Shown: positions 8,786-17,407, counted from the stretch's first letter. The stretch is DNA of 64,000 nucleotides from Bernardetiaceae bacterium (GCA_020832465.1 JAFIER010000004.1:46994-110993), one strand, 5' to 3'. Made by a program: numbers and translations. Notes: generated by a model not told the origin, from the sequence alone.

Positions 8786-8860
8786 CTATGGAAAAATGGG
8801 CTTAGAAGTAACATTTCTTGGAGAAATGTTACTTCTATATGGAGAATGTCCAATAGTATG
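8786..8860. mobile_element. CATACTAC-family element, left end degraded, after phoR-like stop
   Basis: This contains ATGGAAAAATGGGCTTAG, a perfect hairpin with 15-base arms (8804-8836, AGAAGTAACATTTCT arms) and the right end CAATAGTATG. Its right half is nearly identical to the copy at 27048-27138 (TATATGGAGAAYGTCC), so both belong to one subfamily. The left terminal repeat is not recognisable. It starts a few bases after the kinase stop codon and could act as a terminator there (inference). Confidence 0.65.
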
Positions 8861-9008
8861 ATAAGATACAAAACACGCCAATTCTACAAGGCTCAAATCC
8901 CTGATTTTGATAAAAAAATTTGAATTTCAAGTTTTTGCATGTAATTTTGTTGAATTTAGATTTTCAATATCAAAATTTTTCTGTTTTTATGCAGTAGGCA
9001 TGCTGATT

Positions 9009-9121
9009 GGGTGTACGTCAAATGGGCAAAACGACTTAGTTAGTTGTGGCGCTGAGAGCTTTTCTCCACTGATTATAGCCATATTATTTCTGGGCTAATT
9101 TAGCAAAATTGTCGTACACCC
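9009..9121. mobile_element. GGGTGTACG-family MITE with near-perfect 8-bp duplication
   Basis: A 113-bp non-coding element begins GGGTGTACG and ends CGTACACCC, a perfect 9-bp terminal inverted repeat. It is flanked by TGCTGATT (9001-9008) and TGCTAATT (9122-9129), an 8-bp direct repeat with one mismatch. This copy lacks the common TAACA hairpin. Confidence 0.75.
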
Positions 9122-9139
9122 TGCTAATTTGATGTTGAG

Positions 9140-9278
9140 GCTGTTTAAAAATATTTCTTAAAACGCAATAAAATTAGCTTTTACAATAGCTACAGGTGTA
9201 CATTTGCTTTTGTAAGGTATTCTGGGGGTGGTTGAAGTAAGAGATAGAATTTTATTTTAACATAGTTTTTTAAACAGC
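9140..9278. repeat. Element bounded by GCTGTTTAAAAA / TTTTTAAACAGC
   Basis: An inverted repeat of 12 bases bounds about 139 bp of non-coding sequence. The right part (ATTTTATTTTAACATAG plus TTTTTTAAACAGC) recurs at 17660-17689 and, inverted, at 51902-51928, so it is a dispersed repeat. No target duplication was found. Confidence 0.45.
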
Positions 9279-9295
9279 TTCGTTATTGATTTTTT

Positions 9296-9386
9296 GGTAG
9301 TCTTAAAGATGTAATGCTCAAAGTCTTTCAAAACTAACAGTTCTCAAAGAACTGTTAGTTCTAAGCATTACTTGTTATACACTACC
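9296..9386. mobile_element. GGTAGT-family MITE, complete, with 8-bp target duplication
   Basis: A 91-bp non-coding element runs from GGTAGT to ACTACC and contains the hairpin AACTAACAGTTCT/AGAACTGTTAGTT at 9332-9360. It is flanked on both sides by GATTTTTT (9288-9295 and 9387-9394), an exact 8-bp direct repeat. The tpiA start codon is only about 20 bases beyond the right copy, so the tpiA promoter must overlap the element. Confidence 0.85.
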
Positions 9387-9415
9387 GATTTTTTTACTTT
9401 AAATTTACGAAAACG

Positions 9416-10174
9416 ATGAGTCGCACCAAAATTATTGCAGGCAACTGGAAAATGAATCTCTCACGTATGCAGGCGCAGATACTGACTTCCGAGATTCAAC
9501 AAATGGCCAAAGATGAGCTATCTTCAAATAATGAATTGATTTTAATTCCACCATTTGTGCATCTACAGACGGTATCGCATCTTATTGAAAAGGGGCAAGG
9601 AGTTGCATTAGGTGCGCAGAACTGTGCGGCTTTTGAAAGTGGTGCTTATACAGGAGAGGTCTCGGCAACGATGCTTAGGGATTACAATTGTAGTTTTGTA
9701 CTGATTGGACATAGCGAACGCCGTGATTATTTTCATGAAAATGCAGAAGTTTTAGTAGCAAAACTTGCACAAGCACTTGCTCAGGGCTTGCGTCCTATTG
9801 TTTGCTTCGGCGAACCGCTTGAGGTGCGTGAGGCAGCTACTTATTTAAACTTTGTAGAAAAACAGCTCGATGATACGCTCAAAGGGTGTACTTCGCTCGA
9901 GGGTTTTGTATTGGCTTATGAGCCAGTATGGGCAATTGGCACAGGCAAAACAGCATCTGCTGAGCAGGCACAAGAAGTACATGCGCATATTCGCAACTAC
10001 TTGAAACGCAAGTTTGGTGAAAAAGTAGCATCAGAAACACCTATTTTATACGGTGGAAGTTGCAAACCCGACAACGCTGCTTCTATTTTTGAGGGTCAGG
10101 ATATTGATGGAGGGCTTATCGGTGGGGCTGCCCTTAAATCACGAGATTTTATAGATATAGCCAAACAGCTATAA
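9416..10174 (+). CDS. tpiA: Triosephosphate isomerase
   Basis: A cytoplasmic glycolytic enzyme interconverting dihydroxyacetone phosphate and glyceraldehyde 3-phosphate. All catalytic residues are visible: K12 (GNWKMN), H99 (IGHSERR) and E169 in YEPVWAIGTGK, which is the flexible-loop signature. The phosphate-binding ends YGGSCKPDN and GLIGGAALK are present. The length (252 aa) is normal. In many Bacteroidetes tpiA follows the DUF1599 and DoxX/BT_3928 genes. Here those genes are 15 kb away, so that cluster is split. A MITE sits immediately upstream and must contribute to its 5' region. Confidence 0.97.
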   Translation: MSRTKIIAGNWKMNLSRMQAQILTSEIQQMAKDELSSNNELILIPPFVHLQTVSHLIEKGQGVALGAQNCAAFESGAYTGEVSATMLRDYNCSFVLIGHSERRDYFHENAEVLVAKLAQALAQGLRPIVCFGEPLEVREAATYLNFVEKQLDDTLKGCTSLEGFVLAYEPVWAIGTGKTASAEQAQEVHAHIRNYLKRKFGEKVASETPILYGGSCKPDNAASIFEGQDIDGGLIGGAALKSRDFIDIAKQL

Positions 10175-10377
10175 ATCACTTTTTTATAAAGCTTTAACAG
10201 CCTTTTTTGCTTCATTTCGATTGTTTTTTTCGTACTTTTGGCAATCATTAAAGATGACTACCATGATCCATAAATTATTGGGGCTGCGAGCTTATAGCTG
10301 GTTTTTAGGAGTATGAACCTTGAAAGGTTCGTAGTAGATAGGAAAAACGTCTCTGACTTATAGCTGATTATAGTCTG

Positions 10378-10463
10378 CCCCCCCTACGCTATGGAAAAAG
10401 GGGCTTAGAAATAACATTTCTTTGAGAAATGTTATTTCTAAGTGGCGAATATATAGCAGTATG
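10378..10463. mobile_element. CATACTAC-family element, partly degraded
   Basis: This carries the right half of the C-rich hairpin module (CTACGCTATGGAAAAA), then the hairpin with perfect 15-base arms AGAAATAACATTTCT/AGAAATGTTATTTCT (10407-10439), and a right end AGCAGTATG. The left end is not recognisable. A separate short inverted repeat GGTGTATGAA...TTCGTACACC (10477-10513) follows, resembling the ends of the GGGTGTACG family. Together these fill most of the tpiA-porin spacer. Confidence 0.55.
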
Positions 10464-10597
10464 CTGTATATCTATCGGTGTATGAAAGAAATTTTATTTT
10501 CACTTCGTACACCCCCAAAAACAATGCTTTTGTGATATAGAATCTGGATTTAATATTTATTACTTTTTACAAAGTGCTATTCGCATAGATTTGTTAC

Positions 10598-12688
10598 ATG
10601 AAAAATATCTTGGCGCTAATAAGTTGTATTTTTATTTCGGTAGGCTGCCTTTTGCTTCCTTTTGCATTGGAGGCACAGGTTGATCCAGCCAAAAAAGGTA
10701 TAGAACTACAACCATTAGAAAAAGGAAACCTGAGCAATAAGCCCAAAACTGGCAACAACAATACTAATATGCCGCCCCCAGATGGTGAAGGTATGGATTC
10801 GGATACAACAAAAACAGCACAAAGTGCTGCTGATACCTTAGGTTTCGGACCTCATACTACCACTTTTTTGCGCGAAACTGATGTACTTTATAGTATCAAT
10901 CGCTCTTATAATCCAGATACTTCACTATATCTTTTTCACCGTTATAATGCAGTAGAGCTCAACGACTTTATGAGTCAGGATTTGGGTAATCTGGGTATGG
11001 CTACACGCCCTATTTTTTACGATGCACCCGATATGATTGGCACAAGGCTCGGGCTTTCTGTTTTTGATCATTACATGCGCACACCCGAAGATGTGCGTTA
11101 TTTTCGTACACTTTCACCTTTTACCGAAATTGAGTTTTCGCAGGGGGGCAACGGACGTTCCGACTTAAAAGTATCCTTTTCGCGTAATGTCAATTCACGA
11201 TTTAATGTAGCAATGGCTTATGAAAGGCGCAGTGCTAACCGGCTTATAGGAGGGCTATCTCGCCGAAATGACCCGAGCCTTACAGGGCAGGCTATAGAGC
11301 TGAGCACACGTTATATATCTAAAAATAAACGCTACAAATTGCTCACAACCCTACTTTTCAATGACCACAGTGTAACGGAAAGTGGTGGGCTTACGGCAGA
11401 TATTGAAGTACCAGAGGGGCAGAGCTTTTTGGATAGCATGGTACAGCTCGATGATACACGCTTAGGATTTAAACTAAGTGAGGCTGAAAGCCGTCAAATT
11501 CGGCGTACAGCACATTTTTATCAGCAATATGCACTCAATCGCAGAGAAAATATAGCATTATTTCACGTTTTTGATTATAGCTCCCAAGACAACTATTTTA
11601 CAGATAGAAACTTTTCTCAAAACCAGGGTTTTTATGATTCTGTATATTTTGACCCCGCCAACTCGAGTATTTCGCAGGCTCGTTTCGCCACTTGGCGTGT
11701 GTTGGATAACAAAGCGGGTTTTAAGGGCAAAGCGGGAAATTTTCGTTATAATACTTATATGCGCTATCGAATCTACGACTACGGTGCAAATTTTATAGTA
11801 GATAGTTTGCAGTCAGCAGTACGATTAGCGAAAGGCGATCCACAAGTATCCTTAGATACGGCAGTAAGCATACCTTTAAATAATGAGCTTTTTGTCGGTG
11901 GTGCGCTTCGCTACTTTTTGCCTAATAACGGCGTTGCGGAAATAAGCGGTGAGTATATGACGGAAGGGGCGTATCGTGCAGAGGCATATTGGCGAACGGG
12001 GCGTTTGCAATTGCGTTATAAACGCAGCCACTATCTGCCCTCTGCCGTGGTGCGTAGCTTTTGGGGCAACCATCACCGCTGGCAAAATGAATTTGAAAAT
12101 ACGACTGCCGACCGCATAGAAGCTGCTTATGGCTTTAACCCTCTGCCTTATCTATCGGTAAGTCCTTTTATGCAAATTGATAATGTACAAAATTTAGTTT
12201 ACTTTGATTCGGCACAGCAAGCCGCACAAGCAAAAAGTAGCTTGCAAATGTTTCGAATCGGTACGCAAGCTGCCGCTCAATATGGATATTGGAATGCCAA
12301 GCTCAAGTTGATGTATAACCACCGAGAAGGCGAGGACGTATGGCGTATGCCTACACTTTTTACTAATCTTTTGATTACCTATGACCGTATGCTTTTTGAT
12401 AGCGTTATGGAGGCGCAGTTTGGTGTAGATTTTCATTATCATAGTCGCTATCAGGCTAATGCTTATTCGCCTGCAAGCAATCAGTTTTATTTGCAAAATG
12501 ATGAGCGTGTAGGCGGATTCCCGCTTGCTACCTTGTTTTTTAATTTTAAAGTCAAGCGCGTACTGCTATCTTTACGTATGTGGAATGTACTTCAAGGCGT
12601 AACGGCTGCTAATTTTTATGATACACCTTTTTATATTGCACAGCCTCGCGCTTTTGAAATCCGTATAAACTGGCTATTTTTTGATTAA
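10598..12688 (+). CDS. Putative outer-membrane porin (Porin_10-like)
   Basis: A 696-residue outer-membrane beta-barrel. There is a signal peptide (to ...FALEAQ), a Pro/Asn/Lys-rich linker (30-75), then a long region of alternating aromatic and polar strands ending RINWLFFD, with a terminal aromatic-rich strand as expected for BamA insertion. The early block (TDVLYSINRSYNPDTSLYL followed by LGNLGMATRPIFYD) and the size match the Bacteroidetes 'putative porin' family. Substrate specificity is unknown. The gene is monocistronic by spacing (over 400 bp to either side). No truncation or frameshift was seen. Confidence 0.8.
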   Translation: MKNILALISCIFISVGCLLLPFALEAQVDPAKKGIELQPLEKGNLSNKPKTGNNNTNMPPPDGEGMDSDTTKTAQSAADTLGFGPHTTTFLRETDVLYSINRSYNPDTSLYLFHRYNAVELNDFMSQDLGNLGMATRPIFYDAPDMIGTRLGLSVFDHYMRTPEDVRYFRTLSPFTEIEFSQGGNGRSDLKVSFSRNVNSRFNVAMAYERRSANRLIGGLSRRNDPSLTGQAIELSTRYISKNKRYKLLTTLLFNDHSVTESGGLTADIEVPEGQSFLDSMVQLDDTRLGFKLSEAESRQIRRTAHFYQQYALNRRENIALFHVFDYSSQDNYFTDRNFSQNQGFYDSVYFDPANSSISQARFATWRVLDNKAGFKGKAGNFRYNTYMRYRIYDYGANFIVDSLQSAVRLAKGDPQVSLDTAVSIPLNNELFVGGALRYFLPNNGVAEISGEYMTEGAYRAEAYWRTGRLQLRYKRSHYLPSAVVRSFWGNHHRWQNEFENTTADRIEAAYGFNPLPYLSVSPFMQIDNVQNLVYFDSAQQAAQAKSSLQMFRIGTQAAAQYGYWNAKLKLMYNHREGEDVWRMPTLFTNLLITYDRMLFDSVMEAQFGVDFHYHSRYQANAYSPASNQFYLQNDERVGGFPLATLFFNFKVKRVLLSLRMWNVLQGVTAANFYDTPFYIAQPRAFEIRINWLFFD

Positions 12689-13200
12689 ATGCGCTTTATT
12701 TAGACTAACTTTACAAAAAAAAGTCTTGTAAGTCAGTATTTTATTAAATTTTTTGTACATTTATAGCTTTTATCATACGGCATTATTACAGAATACTTGC
12801 GATCTGTATAGCCTATGATTTTTTAACCTTTATGTACAGAAAATAGGTAAGTTGCTTAATCCTTCTTTAAGGGCTTTGAATGCTGATTATCAAAAAATTG
12901 CTATCATACAAAAAAATATAATTGAAAATTCAGGCGATAAATCGGCTTGTAAGATAGTTTTCTTTGTATAAGCAAATGGGCTTATTTTGCAACTATTACG
13001 CCTACAAAACGTACTTGCATAGGAGACATGCTAAGCCACAGGTAGGCAAACAATTTATAAAATTTTTCATTTCTTTGCTATAACAAACTATACTACTATA
13101 CATATTGCAAAGAGATAGTCATAATGAGCAAAAAGATGTTGTTTTACCAAATCTTGTTACAGTATTACAACTACAATTTTTGCAAGCAAAGGAGTAAGCC
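12689..13200. other. AT-rich intergenic stretch, no repeat element seen
   Basis: No coding frame or family hairpin was recognised. The only signal is GGAG at 13191-13194, six bases before the TTG start of the next gene. It is a Shine-Dalgarno-like motif that supports that start and is unusual for this phylum. Confidence 0.5.
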
Positions 13201-14475
13201 TTGTACTTATCTCGAGATACAAAAAAATTAAACAAAAAAATGAGAGTTGATCATTCTGCCATTTTATACATAGACGACGAAGCCTCAAACTTAGAAGTGT
13301 TCGAAGCACAGTTTAAAGCGGACTACACTTTATTTACGGCACAGTCTGGTACAGAGGGTATGCGTTTGCTCACCGAGCACAGAGAAAAAATAGCTGTTAT
13401 CATCACCGACCAGCGCATGCCTGATATGAGTGGTATGGAGTTTCTCAAACACATGCGAGAGGTCTATCCTGATAAAGTTAGAATTTTGCTTACTGCTTAT
13501 AACGATTGGCGTATTATAAGCCGTGCTATCAATGATTGTGATATTTATAGGTATGTCTCGAAACCTTGGGATTCTAAAGAACTGCGCTTTACAATCAATA
13601 AAGCCATTGAAAATTATTTACTCAAAAAGGAAAATCAAAAACTTATAGAAGACCTGCGCCAAACGAATGTACACCTTGAAGGCATCGTGAGTAAACGTAC
13701 TGCCGAAGTCGAAGCACAAAATCAAAAATTACAAGAGCTTAACGAAGAGAAAACAGCTATTGTAAATATGGTAGCTCACGATTTAAAGTCCCCGCTTAAT
13801 CGCATTAAGGGTTTTTCCCAACTTATTCCTCTTGTGGGTGAACTCAACGAAGAGCAAAAACTTTATTTAACGCAAATCAATGAAGTTTGTAATGATGCCT
13901 CTTCCATGATTCAACGTTTTTTGGATATAAATGCCATTGAATCCAAGACCAAAGAGGTCAAGCTCGTCCCAATAGAACTCTCTGCATTATTGCGCCATAT
14001 CATCAAAGGCTATCACGAGCAGGCGCATCAAAAGGATATTCAAATGCACTTTCATTCTGATGCCTCCAAAATTTATATTCAAGGCGATGAAGAGTATCTA
14101 AACCGAATATTCGATAATCTACTCTCTAACGCCCTGAAATTTTCCCCCGAAGGTCGCAATATTTATATCCGAATCGAACTCAAAAATCCTGAAAGCGAAG
14201 TAGAAGTACACATCAAAGACGAAGGACCAGGATTGAGCGATAGCGATAAAGAAAAACTTTTTAGAAAGTATCAAGTATTGAGCGCAAAACCTACGGGAAA
14301 CGAAAGCTCTACAGGTTTGGGCTTATCTATTGTCAAAACGCTGCTTAGTCGCATTGAAGCCAGTATTATTGTTGAGAGTGAAAGGGGAAAAGGTACGGAT
14401 TTTATTACGTTTTTTCAACCCTATACCGATATTGAAAGCATTAAAGCCTTAGAAATGCAAGAAGAAGATGCTTAA
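13201..14475 (+). CDS. Response regulator-histidine kinase fusion
   Basis: A soluble signalling protein with a receiver domain at the N-terminus (about 15-135, phospho-acceptor D70 in ITDQRMPDMSG, switch residues LLTAY and SKPWD). A coiled coil (140-180) and a histidine kinase module follow, with H193 (MVAHDLKSPLN), N-box DNLLSNALKFS, G1 DEGPGL and G2 STGLGLSIVKTL. There is no membrane segment, so it receives its signal as phosphate or by protein contact. The FRKYQ and LGLSI boxes are intact. The TTG start is favoured by GGAG six bases upstream, and an ATG 13 codons later (MRVDHSAIL) is the alternative. No partner regulator gene is adjacent. A MITE target duplication includes its stop codon. 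Confidence 0.88.
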   Translation: MYLSRDTKKLNKKMRVDHSAILYIDDEASNLEVFEAQFKADYTLFTAQSGTEGMRLLTEHREKIAVIITDQRMPDMSGMEFLKHMREVYPDKVRILLTAYNDWRIISRAINDCDIYRYVSKPWDSKELRFTINKAIENYLLKKENQKLIEDLRQTNVHLEGIVSKRTAEVEAQNQKLQELNEEKTAIVNMVAHDLKSPLNRIKGFSQLIPLVGELNEEQKLYLTQINEVCNDASSMIQRFLDINAIESKTKEVKLVPIELSALLRHIIKGYHEQAHQKDIQMHFHSDASKIYIQGDEEYLNRIFDNLLSNALKFSPEGRNIYIRIELKNPESEVEVHIKDEGPGLSDSDKEKLFRKYQVLSAKPTGNESSTGLGLSIVKTLLSRIEASIIVESERGKGTDFITFFQPYTDIESIKALEMQEEDA

Positions 14476-14476
14476 T

Positions 14477-14599
14477 CATACTACATAGACATTCGCTAGC
14501 CAGCAATAACATGTCTCAAAAAAATGTTATTGCTAAGCCCATTTTTGCATAGCTTGGGGTTTGCAAACCCCAAGCTATGCAAAAATGTATAGTAGTATG
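14477..14599. mobile_element. CATACTAC-family MITE, complete two-hairpin copy, 8-bp duplication
   Basis: This 123-bp element runs CATACTAC...GTAGTATG and is flanked by TGCTTAAT at 14469-14476 and 14600-14607, an exact 8-bp direct repeat. The left copy includes the TAA stop of the preceding gene. Inside are two hairpins: the TAACA hairpin (AGCAATAACAT/ATGTTATTGCT) and a perfect palindrome centred on GGGGTTTGCAAACCCC with flanks CATAGCTT/AAGCTATG. It encodes no protein. Confidence 0.9.
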
Positions 14600-14748
14600 T
14601 GCTTAATAAAAATGATAAGTAAGGGTACAAAAATAACAGCCCTTTTTAGTTGTTTAATAAGCTCATAACCAAATACTTGCTGAAATAATAAAAAAGCACT
14701 GGTGCTTAGATAGAGTTTAAAATTATTTGAAGTAGTAAAAAAAGGGGC

Positions 14749-16116
14749 ATGGCTCATAACAGATTACAGCAATTTAAAACTTGGATTTTTCAACCTACAG
14801 ATATTGCCTTTTTAGTGTATGTTAGGGTACTTGTAGCGGGTTTGATGACGGGTGAGTTTATCAATCATTTGTTTATAGGAGTTATTGAAGAGTTGAGCGA
14901 GCCTGCGCTTAACTTTCCATTTTTTTCGTGGCTACCGCCTTGGGAGTCTGTATATATGCTTTACGCACATTATATACTGACGGCATTAGCGGGTATTTTT
15001 GTAGTATTAGGACTTTTTTATCGCTTTTCGACGGTTGTTTTTGCTTTGGGAACGACGAGTATTTTTTTGTTCGAGCAGGCTGAGTACGTAAATCATACCT
15101 ATTTATATTGCTTATTGGCTTGGTTGCTTTGCTTTATGCCTGCGCATCGAGCCTTTTCATTAGATGTTCGCCGTGGTGCTGTATCGCAGGTCGGTCATGT
15201 GGCTCATTATTGGCGTTTGCTTTTGCTTTTTCAGATGGCGGTTGTGTATTTTTATGCAGGTACGGCTAAAGTAAATCCTGATTGGCTTTTAGCCAAGCCC
15301 TTAGATATGTGGCTCTCTTATAAAGCTAATCGTCCACTTATTGGTGGACTTATTGCACACCCTCTTACTGCTTGGGTAATGAGTTATGGCGGCATGCTTT
15401 TTGACTTATTTATTGTACCGCTTTTAATATGGAGGCGAAGCCGTCCTTATGCTTTTGGCATAGCGATATTTTTTCACCTTACTAATGTAGCTATATTTGG
15501 TATTGCTACTTTTCCTTGGTTTTCGATAGCGATGAGCGCGCTATTTTTCCCGCCTTCGCTATTGCGCCGTTTTTTGTGCCGTATTCCTTATGTGCATTTG
15601 CCAAGTTTTAATAGTAGCGAAAGGATTTACTATAAGGATACTTATAAACGTATCGCAATATTTTTGTTATTTTTGTATGCAACAGTACAGATACTTGTGC
15701 CGTTAAGAGGTTTTCTGTACCCCTATCCTTCGAGCTGGTCTGAGGAGGGGCATAATTTTTCGTGGCACATGATGTTGCGTTCAAAGCAAGGAAGTTTGTA
15801 TTTTAGGGTAGTAGATAAAGCAACTCAAACTGTATATAGAGAGTACCCGCTTGCTTATATCACGCAGGGGCAGTATAAAGATTTGATATACAAGCCCGAT
15901 ATGATTTTGATTTTTGTAGATTTTTTGAAAGATAAATACAAAAACGAACGTCAAATTTCGGAAGTAGAAATATATGCCGTCAGTAATGTCTCTTGGAATG
16001 GACGACCTTATGTACCGCTTGTCAATCCTGATATAGATTTGAGCCAAGAAAAACGAGGTTTGCATCATTATAGCTGGATTATGCCCCCTTATAAGCCTAA
16101 AGAAGAGGTAAATTAG
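14749..16116 (+). CDS. HTTM-domain membrane protein (gamma-carboxylase-like)
   Basis: A polytopic membrane protein (455 aa) with the HTTM arrangement: an N-terminal FLVYVRVLVAGLM helix, then five to six further membrane segments to about residue 290. The region KVNPDWLLAKPLDMWLSY is typical of bacterial homologues of vitamin K-dependent gamma-carboxylase. A soluble C-terminal part (about 310-455) follows, containing WSEEGHNFSWHMMLRSK. Bacterial HTTM proteins lack an assigned reaction in most species, so no substrate is proposed. The ATG overlaps no other gene. A G-rich AAAAAGGGGC lies just before the ATG. Confidence 0.85.
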   Translation: MAHNRLQQFKTWIFQPTDIAFLVYVRVLVAGLMTGEFINHLFIGVIEELSEPALNFPFFSWLPPWESVYMLYAHYILTALAGIFVVLGLFYRFSTVVFALGTTSIFLFEQAEYVNHTYLYCLLAWLLCFMPAHRAFSLDVRRGAVSQVGHVAHYWRLLLLFQMAVVYFYAGTAKVNPDWLLAKPLDMWLSYKANRPLIGGLIAHPLTAWVMSYGGMLFDLFIVPLLIWRRSRPYAFGIAIFFHLTNVAIFGIATFPWFSIAMSALFFPPSLLRRFLCRIPYVHLPSFNSSERIYYKDTYKRIAIFLLFLYATVQILVPLRGFLYPYPSSWSEEGHNFSWHMMLRSKQGSLYFRVVDKATQTVYREYPLAYITQGQYKDLIYKPDMILIFVDFLKDKYKNERQISEVEIYAVSNVSWNGRPYVPLVNPDIDLSQEKRGLHHYSWIMPPYKPKEEVN

Positions 16117-16434
16117 CCATCGCTTTTCGTATAATTTTTTTTTTAAGACATACCTAAGTGATGCACAATATCGCAATAGAGGTATTTTTATGAAAATATA
16201 AGAATCAAACTTCAATTGATAGTCAAAGGTTGAATCATTTTGGGAACGAATTTTGATTATACTAATACTTGTAATCCTTACTTTGAGGAGTACGCAAAAG
16301 GTATATATTGATGTTTGGCAACTTTTGCAACATTGTTAGCAATCTTAACGTATTTCAAAAAGTAAAATTTAATGTACTTGTTTTGTATTAACAAACCTTT
16401 TTATTTTTCTAATTAACCAAAAATCTAAAAATTT
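16117..16434. other. AT-rich intergenic stretch before lipoprotein gene
   Basis: No repeat element, RNA gene or coding frame was recognised. It presumably holds the promoter of the next gene, but no clean TAnnTTTG box was found. Confidence 0.5.
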
Positions 16435-17370
16435 ATGAACAAAATTCTGTTTAATCGTTTGAGCTTATTTGCGATAATCGCAGCTCTTGGTTTTTTTGTA
16501 ACTTCTTGCGACAGTGAAGAAGATGAGCTTCCTGAAGGTCTTAACATTAGCTTTACGCCTCCATCAGGACAGAAAGCAGTAGGTGAAGCAGTAACTTTTA
16601 ATGTACTTGTTGTAGCGGATAATCGTATCGAGAAATTTGAGGTGCGTCGTGGTACTTCCACTATTGACCTTATTGAGCGTGGCGATCCTCTTATTTCTAA
16701 CAATACAAATTTAAGCTATACCTTCAACTACACTCCCACGCCTGATGACGCTGGTCGTAGTATTGAATTTGCTTTTATCTTGACAGACCGCAATGGTGCT
16801 ACTGCACAGCGTAACTTCTCTATCGAAGTAGGCACTGGCGCAGCTGATCCTACGCCTCTTAAATCACACACAAGTGTACTTATGGGTGCGCAGAACAATA
16901 CTTCTTTGGGTAGCTTCTTAGATGCTGACAACGGTAACGTACTTTTGCTTAGCCAAGCGCGTAGCAACCCTGGTGTAGTAGATATGACTTACCTTGTGGG
17001 CGCTTCTGCTGGCGGTCAAGGTGCAGTATTAGGCTCACTCAGAGACGAATCTGTTGTATTTGTATTTGATGAAGTAGCTCGCTGGTCTAACCGTGCTGAT
17101 ACTCGTTTCCGCAATACTTCACTTAGTGCTTCTAACTTTGTAGGCATAGAAGATGCTAATGATCTTGTAGAGGCGTGGGCTAACGGTACGCAGCCTGACA
17201 ACACAGGTGCTGGTGCTGAAAGCTCAAGCTCAAGAGTGAACCGTTTACAGAGAGATCAAGTATTTGCTTTCCGTACTTCTGAAGGTAAGCACGGTTTGGT
17301 ACACATTGCAGCTGTTGAATCTGCTAACCAAGCTGGACAAATGACTGTGAACGTAAAAATCCAAGAGTAA
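16435..17370 (+). CDS. Exported lipoprotein with Ig-like domain, function unknown
   Basis: A 311-residue lipoprotein. Signal peptide and lipobox FVTSC are present, with an acidic DSEEDE stretch directly after the cysteine, a pattern associated with surface export of lipoproteins in Bacteroidetes. A beta-sandwich-like region of about 90 residues (SFTPPSGQKAVGEAVTFNV to the TAQRNFSIEVG segment) resembles bacterial Ig-like folds. The C-terminal half (about 140-311) matches nothing I recognise. It appears repeatedly rich in Ala/Ser/Asn and contains VFVFDEVARWSNRADTRF. It is followed by a strong intrinsic terminator, so it is probably a monocistronic, well expressed gene (inference). Confidence 0.75.
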   Translation: MNKILFNRLSLFAIIAALGFFVTSCDSEEDELPEGLNISFTPPSGQKAVGEAVTFNVLVVADNRIEKFEVRRGTSTIDLIERGDPLISNNTNLSYTFNYTPTPDDAGRSIEFAFILTDRNGATAQRNFSIEVGTGAADPTPLKSHTSVLMGAQNNTSLGSFLDADNGNVLLLSQARSNPGVVDMTYLVGASAGGQGAVLGSLRDESVVFVFDEVARWSNRADTRFRNTSLSASNFVGIEDANDLVEAWANGTQPDNTGAGAESSSSRVNRLQRDQVFAFRTSEGKHGLVHIAAVESANQAGQMTVNVKIQE

Positions 17371-17407
17371 GCAAAGAGTTAATTGCTTATAGTCGAAGAT
17401 AAATATC

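Noticed and set aside
8907..9098. Open frame of 63 codons before tpiA
   Set aside because: It spans the left end of a GGGTGTACG element and has no recognisable domain. The open frame is explained by chance.
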